Origin: an uncultured Methanospirillum sp.
GTDB taxonomy: Archaea > Halobacteriota > Methanomicrobia > Methanomicrobiales > Methanospirillaceae
Assembly (NCBI RefSeq): GCF_963668475.1
Contig: NZ_OY764544.1
Location: 2,976,001 to 3,040,000, forward strand
DNA: 64,000 nucleotides
Direction: 5' to 3'
This document shows positions 9,824 through 16,294 of the stretch, one piece after another. Both the position numbers and the translations under genes were made by a program. Within the stretch, counting starts at the first letter, position 1, and the number at the start of each line of letters is the position of its first letter. The notes under the pieces were generated by a model. That model did not search any database. It saw nothing but the letters and a program-made list of their open reading frames with translations, and was not told the origin of the DNA.

Positions 9824-10327
9824 TTAAACAATCACTCCACCAGCATATCCGCTGCCAAGTGCCTTGGAAACGAGTGATGATGCTCCAACCTTTGGTTTGA
9901 TTTCAAGAGTAAAACTATCTCCAGGTCCTGGCCGGTTTGCTGCAGCGAGTGCGATTGTAATCTTTGCTCTGTCTCCTGGCTGAAGGAGTGATACGCTGTC
10001 TGCATCGGTACCGGTTACGATTGTAACTGCTCCGCCATTCAGAGTCCAGAGATAATCCACATCACTTAATTTCTGTGGTTGTCCACCTTCAGGGATTGAT
10101 AGGTATAAGGTGAGTGTAGCGATCTGACTTGCACTACCATATAACTGCCCATCAAGGACAATGTTAGATGTTGACTGTTTGATTCCTGAGTATGTAACTT
10201 CCTGTGACTTCTGGGTTGCAAAGAACCCTGCTCCCAGCATAACATAGGAGAAAACTGCGGCCACGACAACAAATGCAATCAGAACGATTGCTGCTTCAAG
10301 GCCTGAAAATGCTGACTCATTCTTCAT
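9824..10327 (-). CDS. arlB: Archaellin, second copy
   Basis: A 167-residue pre-archaellin starting MKNESAFSG|LEAAIVLIAFVV. An upstream in-frame ATG at 10351 would add eight residues before the class III signal peptide and lies inside the leader stem-loop, so 10327 is the better start (GGAAG ribosome site just upstream). It differs from the 8898-9401 product at only five positions (residues 3, 5, 92, 102 and one near the end), and the DNA is almost identical too. The only N-X-S sequon is Asn3, inside the cleaved peptide. The gene is one unit of a tandem array that may swap sequence by recombination. Confidence 0.95.
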   Translation of the reverse strand: MKNESAFSGLEAAIVLIAFVVVAAVFSYVMLGAGFFATQKSQEVTYSGIKQSTSNIVLDGQLYGSASQIATLTLYLSIPEGGQPQKLSDVDYLWTLNGGAVTIVTGTDADSVSLLQPGDRAKITIALAAANRPGPGDSFTLEIKPKVGASSLVSKALGSGYAGGVIV

Positions 10328-10342
10328 ATCTATACTTCCTGC

Positions 10343-10357
10343 CCGGTTCACCCGGAC
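10343..10357 (-). promoter_or_regulatory. Archaellin leader stem-loop (TCCG...CGG type)
   Basis: In the untranslated leader 16-30 bases before the ATG, the minus strand reads GTCCGGGTGAACCGGGC, forming a CCGG/CCGG stem. Equivalent elements at the same place occur before the disrupted archaellin (12093-12106) and the 12179-12682 archaellin (12696-12710). The shared core is TGTCCGRG followed by a complementary CGG. Confidence 0.5.
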
Positions 10358-10418
10358 AATTTAGTATTGCTCTCTACGTGAATAAATATTTCTACTTAAT
10401 TCATCGGGTAATTTTTTA

Positions 10419-10662
10419 TTAAAAAGAGGGGGGTCTAATAATCCCTTCTTCAGCGTATCCGCTGCCAAGCGATTTAGAAATGAGTGATGATACCAATGCT
10501 TTTGGTTTATCTTCTAAGGTAAAACTGTCATCTGGTCCTAGCTGGTTTCCTGCTGTTAATGTAACAGTAATATTAACTCTGTCACCTGCCTGAAGGAATG
10601 ATGCACTGTCTGCATCGGTAACTGGCCCCTCCATTTACGTCCAAAGATATGGCACATTATAT
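10419..10662 (-). pseudogene. C-terminal fragment of an archaellin gene cut by an insertion sequence
   Basis: The minus strand reads NVPYLWT, a stop, then MEGPVTDADSASFLQAGDR and onward to SKSLGSGYAEEG, matching the last ~75 residues of the neighbouring archaellins (DVDYLWTLNGGAV...SLGSGYAGG). It carries an in-frame stop, a small internal deletion near VTDADS, and a lost normal stop codon. Its N-terminal partner lies at 11949-12075 on the other side of the ISAzo13 element. About 45 codons found in intact copies are in neither fragment, so a deletion accompanied or followed the insertion. Confidence 0.88.
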
Positions 10663-10690
10663 TAGGGATCGTAAAGTTATAACTCGATCG
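10663..10690 (+). repeat. Left terminal inverted repeat of the ISAzo13-type element
   Basis: Pairs with 11920-11948. Over the 20 bases ending in CGATCG, 16 of 20 positions match the complement of the right end, with a one-base gap nearer the tip. Confidence 0.75.
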
Positions 10691-10719
10691 TTATTTATCC
10701 TCATAATCCAAATACTTTT

Positions 10720-11934
10720 ATGGATTCTGATATCGCATTACACAAAATCTATGACAAATTGGCCCCTCATTTGAATGAAAGACAAAAACGTCTATTAGCA
10801 GCAATTGAAGCTGAATCATATGGTAGGGGAGGGGTCACATTGGTCTCTCAATTAACAGGTGTTTCTCGTTCCACAATCAATATTGGAAGAGAGGAACTAA
10901 AAGAGGGAATAATTTTTGAAACAGATCGAGTTAGACATTCAGGTGGAGGAAGAAAAAAAATTCAGGAATATGACCCCCAATTAGAGTCCGACTTAGATGC
11001 CCTTGTTGAACCCACATCACGAGGAGATCCTGAGTCCCCTTTACGATGGACATGCTTAAGTACGCGTAACTTGGCCAAATTATTACGTGAAAAGGGTCAT
11101 CAAGTAAGTCATACCACTGTGGCAAAAATACTTGATAAATTAAACTATAGTGTTCAAGGAGCCAAAAAGACAATCGAAGGACAATCTCATGAAGATCGCA
11201 ATGCTCAATTTGAATTTATTAATGAATCTGTGAAACTGTTCCAAGAGTTTGAACAACCAATTATTTCTGTAGATTGTAAAAAGAAAGAAAATATTGGCAA
11301 TTTTAAAAATAACGGATGTGAATGGCAACCAAAAGGATCACCTTTAGAAGTAAATAGTCACGATTTCATGGATCTAGACCTGGGCAAAGCTATTCCATAT
11401 GGAGTTTATGATATCAACAATAACTCTGGTTGGGTGAATGTAGGAGTTGATCATGAAACTTCTGAATTTGCCGTCGAGAGTATTCGAAGATGGTGGAAAA
11501 CAATGGGCCAAGAGGCTTATCCAAATGCTAAATTTCTCTTAATAACTGCAGATTCAGGAGGAAGTAATGGATATAGAAGAAAAGCATGGAAAGCTGATTT
11601 ACAAAATTTTTCAGATGAAACTGGATTGATTATATCCACATGTCATTTTCCTCCAGGGACTAGCAAATGGAATAAAATTGAGCATAGGTTATTCTCTGCG
11701 ATTACACAAAATTGGAGAGGAAGACCACTTATCAGTTTAGAGACCATAGTGAATCTTATCGGAAATACTAAAACAGAAACGGGTTTGAAAGTTGAATGTG
11801 ATATTGACACTTCACTATATCCAACTGGATTGAAAATTTCAGATGAAACTATGGAGCAACTACGTATCCATCCCAATAACTTCCACGGAGAGTGGAATTA
11901 TACCATCACCCCAAGAAGACGATCGAATAATTAA
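10720..11934 (+). CDS. ISAzo13-family transposase (DDE type)
   Basis: A 404-residue transposase. The N-terminal ~110 residues form helix-turn-helix DNA-binding segments (GVSRSTINIGREEL, a GGGRKK basic patch, then RNLAKLLREKGHQVSHTTV). The catalytic core has ISVDCKKKENIGNF (first Asp), LLITADSGGSNGYR (second Asp) and GTSKWNKIEHRLFS (Glu), which are the hallmarks of the Rhodopirellula-type/ISAzo13 group. The frame is intact and flanked by inverted ends, so it may be active. It is transcribed opposite to the archaellin it interrupts. Confidence 0.92.
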   Translation: MDSDIALHKIYDKLAPHLNERQKRLLAAIEAESYGRGGVTLVSQLTGVSRSTINIGREELKEGIIFETDRVRHSGGGRKKIQEYDPQLESDLDALVEPTSRGDPESPLRWTCLSTRNLAKLLREKGHQVSHTTVAKILDKLNYSVQGAKKTIEGQSHEDRNAQFEFINESVKLFQEFEQPIISVDCKKKENIGNFKNNGCEWQPKGSPLEVNSHDFMDLDLGKAIPYGVYDINNNSGWVNVGVDHETSEFAVESIRRWWKTMGQEAYPNAKFLLITADSGGSNGYRRKAWKADLQNFSDETGLIISTCHFPPGTSKWNKIEHRLFSAITQNWRGRPLISLETIVNLIGNTKTETGLKVECDIDTSLYPTGLKISDETMEQLRIHPNNFHGEWNYTITPRRRSNN

Positions 11935-11948
11935 TTTACAGGTCCTTA
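11920..11948 (-). repeat. Right terminal inverted repeat of the ISAzo13-type element
   Basis: Read inward it starts TAAGGACCTGTAAATT and reaches CGATCG, mirroring the left end. The transposase stop codon lies inside this repeat, as is usual in compact insertion sequences. Confidence 0.75.
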
Positions 11949-12075
11949 CTTCCTGTGACTTCTGGGTTGCAAAGAACCCTGACCCTAACATAATATATGA
12001 CAATACAGCAGTTACCACAACAAACGTAATCAGACCGATTGTTGCTTCAAAGCCAAAAAATGCTGGTTCACTCAT
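11949..12075 (-). pseudogene. N-terminal fragment of the disrupted archaellin gene
   Basis: The minus strand starts MSEPAFFGFEATIGLITF and continues to SGFFATQKSQEV, matching the first 43 residues of neighbouring archaellins. It ends exactly at the insertion-sequence boundary. The peptidase site is already altered (GF instead of GL), and Ala-Ala after Glu is Ala-Thr, so the gene may have been drifting before it was interrupted. The promoter-side leader with its stem-loop is still present upstream. Confidence 0.9.
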
Positions 12076-12092
12076 TATGTCAATACATCCTA

Positions 12093-12106
12093 TCCGTCCC
12101 CTCGGA
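12093..12106 (-). promoter_or_regulatory. Archaellin leader stem-loop of the disrupted copy
   Basis: The minus strand reads TCCGAGGGGACGGA, a four-base-pair TCCG/CGGA stem 18-31 bases before the ATG of the disrupted archaellin, preceded by TG as in the other two copies. Its survival before a dead gene shows common ancestry of the leaders. Confidence 0.45.
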
Positions 12107-12178
12107 CAGGGCTGTATTGTTTTACTATAATTGTTGTTGTTGGAGCGTATGCTTATAAATTTCCAAAAATGGGAGAGA

Positions 12179-12682
12179 TTAAATAATTACTCCACCAGCA
12201 TATCCACTTCCAAGTGTCTTAGAAATGAGTGATGATGCCCCTACCTTTGGTTTAATTTCAAGAGTAAAACTGTCACCAGGTCCTGGCTTGTTCGCTGCTG
12301 CTAGTGTAATAGTAATCTTTGCTCTGTCTCCTGCCTGGAGGAGTGATACAGAATCTGCATCGGTCCCGGTTACGATTGTAACTGCTCCGCCATTCAGAGT
12401 CCAGAGATAATCCACATCACTTAATTTCTGTGGTTGCCCACCTTCTGGAATTGCAAGGTAAAGTGTGAGTGTTCCGATATCACTCGTATCCCCATACAAC
12501 TGTCCATCAAGAACAATGTTCGATGTTGATTGTTTGATTCCCGAGTATGTGACTTCCTGTGACTTCTGGGTTGCAAAGAATCCTGCTCCTAGCATGACGT
12601 AGGAGAAGACAGCAGCCACAACGACGAATGCAATCAGAACGATTGCTGCCTCAAGGCCAGAAAATGCAGAATTTGTTCTCAT
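12179..12682 (-). CDS. arlB: Archaellin, third intact copy
   Basis: A 167-residue pre-archaellin starting MRTNSAFSG|LEAAIVLIAFVV. It shares about 90 percent of residues with the 8898 and 9824 copies. Differences cluster in the exposed middle (YGDTSDIGTLTLYLAIP versus YGSASQIATLTLYLSIP), in scattered positions and at the ends (KTLGSGYAGGVII). There is no N-X-S/T sequon in the mature chain. A TATA-like TTCTTATAAAG lies about 50 bases upstream of the ATG and the leader contains the shared stem-loop. It probably encodes a filament subunit alongside the other copies. Confidence 0.95.
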   Translation of the reverse strand: MRTNSAFSGLEAAIVLIAFVVVAAVFSYVMLGAGFFATQKSQEVTYSGIKQSTSNIVLDGQLYGDTSDIGTLTLYLAIPEGGQPQKLSDVDYLWTLNGGAVTIVTGTDADSVSLLQAGDRAKITITLAAANKPGPGDSFTLEIKPKVGASSLISKTLGSGYAGGVII

Positions 12683-12695
12683 TTTATTACTTCTA

Positions 12696-12710
12696 TCCGG
12701 TTGACTCGGA
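12696..12710 (-). promoter_or_regulatory. Archaellin leader stem-loop
   Basis: The minus strand reads TCCGAGTCAACCGGA: TCCG and CGGA pair around a seven-base loop, 14-28 bases before the ATG. Same position and core as the elements at 10343-10357 and 12093-12106. A TATA-like element is near 12730. Confidence 0.5.
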
Positions 12711-12755
12711 CAAAAAAAGGTACTCTTTATAAGAATTTAATATTTTGGTTTAACA

Positions 12756-13310
12756 TCATGTTAATACTGATCCACCTTGAAACGAATCTGGAAGATGATA
12801 TGTCACAAATGTTGCCGCTCCACTTTTAGGTTTCACTTCAATAGTAAACCATCCACCTGGTATTGGTCCATTTACTTGAGCTAACCGGAATGTCCGTTTA
12901 TCTCCTGGAAGCATGACTGGGTCCCCGTCTACTCCAAATGTCGTGGCAGTTTCTCCTCCAGGTCCTCCATAGGTATATTCTCTTACAATAGAAGAGTCAA
13001 CTGAATGTGTGTACACAATGATCATCTCACGAAGATCCTGTGCCTGACCGGTCTCTGGAATCCCTCCTGCAAACCAGACTTTATCAAGGCTTGTTCCCGC
13101 TCCTCCTAACAAGGAAGCATAGACCCCTCCTTCAATGTATACTGTTGATGATGCCAGTTTGTATCCTGAAGTTGTTGTAGTCTTTGCCTGATCTGAAGCG
13201 TAAAAACCGGAACTCATTACGCTCATCCCAAACACTGCAGCTACTACAACCAATGCTATAACTATTATGGCAGCTTCTAAACCGCTAAACGCATCTTCAT
13301 TTGACCTCAT
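12756..13310 (-). CDS. Divergent archaellin (possible minor or basal subunit)
   Basis: A 184-residue pre-archaellin starting MRSNEDAFSG|LEAAIIVIALVVVAAVF. An ATG four codons earlier (13322) is possible but gives an atypical leader. The class III signal and polymerisation helix match the other copies, while the outer domain differs strongly: it is longer, with Gly-rich segments such as GGAGTSLDKVWFAGGIPE and YTYGGPGGETATTF. It shares only the closing IEVKPKSGA motif. It is the first gene of the cluster in the direction of transcription. Archaea often use such a divergent archaellin at the hook-like base or as a minor subunit; that role is inferred. Confidence 0.92.
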   Translation of the reverse strand: MRSNEDAFSGLEAAIIVIALVVVAAVFGMSVMSSGFYASDQAKTTTTSGYKLASSTVYIEGGVYASLLGGAGTSLDKVWFAGGIPETGQAQDLREMIIVYTHSVDSSIVREYTYGGPGGETATTFGVDGDPVMLPGDKRTFRLAQVNGPIPGGWFTIEVKPKSGAATFVTYHLPDSFQGGSVLT

Positions 13311-13354
13311 AACTAACCCCATTCTTCTATTGAGTGAACTAGTATATTAGAATT

Positions 13355-13537
13355 TTGTTATTATTTCTAGGGGGAATTTTCTTTTGTTTATTGCTTTTTG
13401 GTGATTTTTCAGTAGTGGCCTACTTAATAACTGAAGATAACCACTCATCTATTGAAGGGATTTCCTTTGATAATTTGGATCAGAATATTTCGAATGAACG
13501 AAAAAATGAAGGATTTGCATCTTCTATTATATTCTAG
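13355..13537 (+). CDS. Possible small secreted peptide, unrecognised
   Basis: A 60-codon frame beginning with TTG: a hydrophobic start (LLFLGGIFFCLLLFG) followed by an acidic polar tail. It could be a tiny membrane peptide or a chance frame in the spacer between the archaellin cluster promoter and the HEAT gene. No clear ribosome site is present. I recognise no family. Confidence 0.2.
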   Translation: MLLFLGGIFFCLLLFGDFSVVAYLITEDNHSSIEGISFDNLDQNISNERKNEGFASSIIF

Positions 13538-13589
13538 GTCACTACCAGTTATTCAAAGTATTAGATTTAGTATTAAAAAAAGAGCAAAA

Positions 13590-14714
13590 TCATCTTATCC
13601 TCAACTTTTCGAACTCTTCATTTGCTAAGAGACGAACATATCCGTCAGGATCTGACATTTTACGTTTTAATATACATTCAATATCATCTGTTGATCCTAT
13701 TCTTGATATTGCCCTCACAGCTCGTAGTCTTACACCTGGATCTGAATCATTTATTGATTCGATAATATATGGGAGAATTCTTTGATCTCCAATTCTACCG
13801 AGCGTTTTGACTGCTTCTCTCCTGACGTAAACTGAAGGATCAGAAAGAGTTTTTAAAATAGGATCTGGATCAGGACACTCTGAAGTAACTCTTAAAGCTA
13901 TTACACTTCCCATTCGGATTCTCCAATCAGGATCATCCAAATGGTTCATAAGCTCAACAATTGATACTTTTCCTAGATGTCCAAGTTCTTCTGCTGCTGT
14001 CTCACGAACGTATCTGTCTTCATCAGTCAATGCTTTAATGAGTGGCTTTACAACCTTTGGAGAGTCAGTATGTCCTAAAGCCTCACATGTTATTCTTCGA
14101 ATATGGGGATTTTCATCTTTAAGGGCATTGATCAATGGAAAAATAATTCTGTCGTCTGATAAACTTGCCAATGCCAGAACCGCTTCTTCACGAGCGCTTT
14201 CATCTTTTGATCCAAGAGCCGTGATTATTACATCAAAATCTCCTTCAAATTTATTGATCAATTCTTGCGTTTCCTCTTTTTTCTCTGTCTTTCGTTCAAT
14301 TATATCTAATATTACCGCCTCTACGAGCCTCCTATCTTTGACGTACAGCAAAAGTACCATAATTACCGCAAGATCTATTCCTGTATAGAGAATTACAAAC
14401 AAAGGTGTATAGGTATAATATCCCAAAACGTTTGTAAAAATCCAGAATAAAAATAATAAAATCAGAATTGTGAATACTAGTTTTACCCCTGATTTAGGGT
14501 ACCACATAGAAAGAAGAATTATTGGAATCAGATATAAATGTGGAATGAAGACATATACAAATCTAAATCCTATATATGGACTAAAAAATAAAAAATATAT
14601 TGATATTGCAAGTGAAATCAATGCCAAAAGTCCAATTGTAAGAAGTTTACCCGCTTCTATTACATTTTTATTTCCATACATGTATTGGTCAAACATTTCA
14701 GTGAGTAATTTCAT
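13590..14714 (-). CDS. Four-TM membrane protein with cytoplasmic HEAT repeats
   Basis: A 374-residue protein. Residues 24-130 contain about four transmembrane segments. From about 165 to 374 there are six to seven HEAT/PBS-lyase-type repeats, e.g. DPSVYVRREAVKTLGRIGD and DSDPGVRLRAVRAISRIGS. Such repeats form a solenoid for protein binding. The topology places the solenoid on the cytoplasmic side. It follows the archaellin cluster on the opposite side of a 280-base spacer with no obvious operon partner. The role is unknown; recruitment of a cytoplasmic partner to the membrane is an inference. Confidence 0.82.
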   Translation of the reverse strand: MKLLTEMFDQYMYGNKNVIEAGKLLTIGLLALISLAISIYFLFFSPYIGFRFVYVFIPHLYLIPIILLSMWYPKSGVKLVFTILILLFLFWIFTNVLGYYTYTPLFVILYTGIDLAVIMVLLLYVKDRRLVEAVILDIIERKTEKKEETQELINKFEGDFDVIITALGSKDESAREEAVLALASLSDDRIIFPLINALKDENPHIRRITCEALGHTDSPKVVKPLIKALTDEDRYVRETAAEELGHLGKVSIVELMNHLDDPDWRIRMGSVIALRVTSECPDPDPILKTLSDPSVYVRREAVKTLGRIGDQRILPYIIESINDSDPGVRLRAVRAISRIGSTDDIECILKRKMSDPDGYVRLLANEEFEKLRIR

Positions 14715-14942
14715 TAGATTTTTCTCACATAATCTGTGTTTACCATCCTATGAAATCTCTCTGATATCTCTCTCAAATCTATTAGTGGTTGTCCAGTTAC
14801 ATGATTCAAACTGGACAAAAGGTTTCCTAATTACCCAACAATACCGAAATTTTACAAGAATAGGACTTACGCAAAATGATTTATCAACTGAAAGATCAAA
14901 AATTATGAGGGCAGTAAATATATTTCGTGCTTCCTTTGTAGA

Positions 14943-14965
14943 AATGTGGTCATAAAGACCACATT
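14943..14965. repeat. Perfect 9-bp stem-loop beside a transposase remnant
   Basis: AATGTGGTC and GACCACATT pair around ATAAA, ten bases before the start of the decayed transposase at 14975. It could be part of the element's sub-terminal structure or a protective terminator. Confidence 0.45.
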
Positions 14966-14974
14966 CACTTTTTG

Positions 14975-15667
14975 ATGGCAACTCAATGTGATGCCTCTTG
15001 TGTAAAAGTTGCTGATTGTTATTCCGAGATTGGTATCAGCATTGTACATGATTCCTTCAACCGATTTCTGACGAGACAGTCTCTTACTAACGAGACGTTG
15101 TGGATAGAGGTTGAATCATATGTCGAGAAAACAAGTGGGTAATTAGTTCTAGATGACACTGTGATCGATAAAATTCACTCAAAATTTATCGAAATGAAAT
15201 AGTACCAATAGAGCGGGAAGCATCATAATGTCGTAAAAGACATTGGCCTTATTAGTCTGGTTTGGACTGATGGTTCATTTACATATCCCCTTGATTATCG
15301 CCTTTACGATCCTTATGAAGATGAAATGACGAAAAACGATCATTTCCAGGAAATGATTCAAACTGCGATTTTTCGGGGTTTTACTCCCAATGTTGTTCTT
15401 TTTGACAGTTGGTATTCTGGCATTGAAAACTTAAAATTTCTCCGCAATAAAGGATTAAACTGGTCTAATCGGCTCAAGAAAAATCGTCAGGTGAACCCTG
15501 ATCGTTTAGGTATTGTTGGAGTGGGTACACCTACACTTCCAACTGATGGGATGGAAGTACATATAATGAGATATGGGTTTATTCAGGTATTTCATTCAGT
15601 AAATCCCAGAGGAAAGGATCGATACTGGGCAACAAATATTCTTCAGATGGATTATGTGGATCCTTGA
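14975..15667 (+). pseudogene. Degenerate IS701/IS4-like transposase
   Basis: The frame starts MATQCDASCVKVADCYSEIG and is interrupted by stops after KTSG, after IEMK and two codons later. It contains LVLDDTVIDK (first catalytic Asp region), SGKHHNVVKDIGLISLVWTDG, and an uninterrupted stretch TKNDHFQEMIQTAI...VVLFDSWYSGIENLKFLR with the second Asp. The C-terminal third, with the catalytic Glu and the Y-x2-R-x3-E-x6-K signature, is absent after a stop at 15667. Family placement is from motif memory. Confidence 0.72.
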
Positions 15668-15676
15668 TTCCCGGGA

Positions 15677-15777
15677 ACACATAACGATGGAAAAAGGTCC
15701 GAGAGGTATACGAAGAAATTTATCTAAATGAAGATAATATTATAGAGATTAGAAAATTGCACCTAATCGTTATGTGT
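15677..15777. repeat. 100-bp segment bounded by a perfect 12-bp inverted repeat
   Basis: ACACATAACGAT at 15677-15688 is the exact reverse complement of ATCGTTATGTGT at 15766-15777. A third partial copy, ACATAACGA, follows at 15787-15795 and pairs with the second as a short hairpin. The segment lies between two transposase remnants. It may be a miniature inverted-repeat element or fused ends of lost elements. Confidence 0.5.
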
Positions 15778-15894
15778 GCTAAAAATACATAACGAGGATA
15801 AAAATTTTAATCCCCTATAATCAATCATTTTTTAATTTTGCAATCAATTTTAAGATTTTACTTCCTCACTCGTTACAGATTTCCGGGAATCTAG

Positions 15895-16236
15895 GGTGGA
15901 TCGAAAAAACCTGCAGTCAATATTGAACCGTTTTACTATCGTGCGATTAAGAAATCTGTTGTATCGAAAAATGATTTAGAAACATTACCGCTCAATACAG
16001 GGAGAGATGATTCTGTCAAAGGATATCTATTCATGGTACTCATTGCTCTTTTCATTCGCATGAGGTTTCAGATGATTCTGAAAGAGACAGGACTTGCCAA
16101 ACATTATTCGGTCGAAAAATTACTGCTTGAACTCGAAAAGATCAAATTATTCAAACTATCTCAAAGAGAAATCATGCAATCTGAAGTCAGTAAGAAAAAC
16201 AGGGAGATTTTAGAGGCACTTAATTTATGCGCCTAA
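15895..16236 (+). pseudogene. C-terminal remnant of an IS1634-like transposase
   Basis: An open stretch reads NIEPFYYRAIKKSVVSKND, DDSVKGYLFMVLIALFIRMRFQ and HYSVEKLLLELEKIKLF, ending EILEALNLCA. This resembles the conserved C-terminal end of IS1634-group transposases (G-Y-L-F-x-x-F-I-A-L, S-V-E-K-L-L-x-E-L-E-K-I). The catalytic parts are missing, so it is a truncated relic. With the neighbouring IS701-like relic it makes a transposon graveyard. Confidence 0.55.
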
Positions 16237-16294
16237 TGATCTGGGAATCGAGGTTAATAAATATTGAAGACTTTGGTTTCTCTTTGCGATGTGG

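Larger units (their letters stand above)
10663..11948 (+). mobile_element. ISAzo13-family insertion sequence inside an archaellin gene
   Basis: An element of about 1.28 kb bounded by imperfect inverted ends. The left end is TAGGGATCGTAAAG... and the right end read inwards is TAAGGACCTGTAAAT..., both running into CGATCG about 28 bases in. It holds a single complete transposase. The trinucleotide TTA abuts both ends (10662-10664 and 11946-11948) and may be a target duplication, or simply part of the ends. On either side is archaellin sequence, so the target was an archaellin gene. An open transposase frame and recognisable ends suggest recent arrival. Confidence 0.85.

Noticed and set aside
8898..12682. 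Regularly repeated sequence that could suggest a CRISPR or satellite array
   Set aside because: The repeats are full archaellin genes about 500 bases long with coding conservation. No short direct repeats with unique spacers were seen anywhere.
8898..13310. Assignment of the window to Methanospirillum hungatei JF-1
   Set aside because: Gene content fits the genus, but I recall that strain having its archaellin genes arranged differently, and I cannot compare sequences here.
14470..14955. 161-codon plus-strand frame over the start of the HEAT-repeat gene
   Set aside because: It is antisense to predicted membrane helices and lacks a ribosome site and family motifs.
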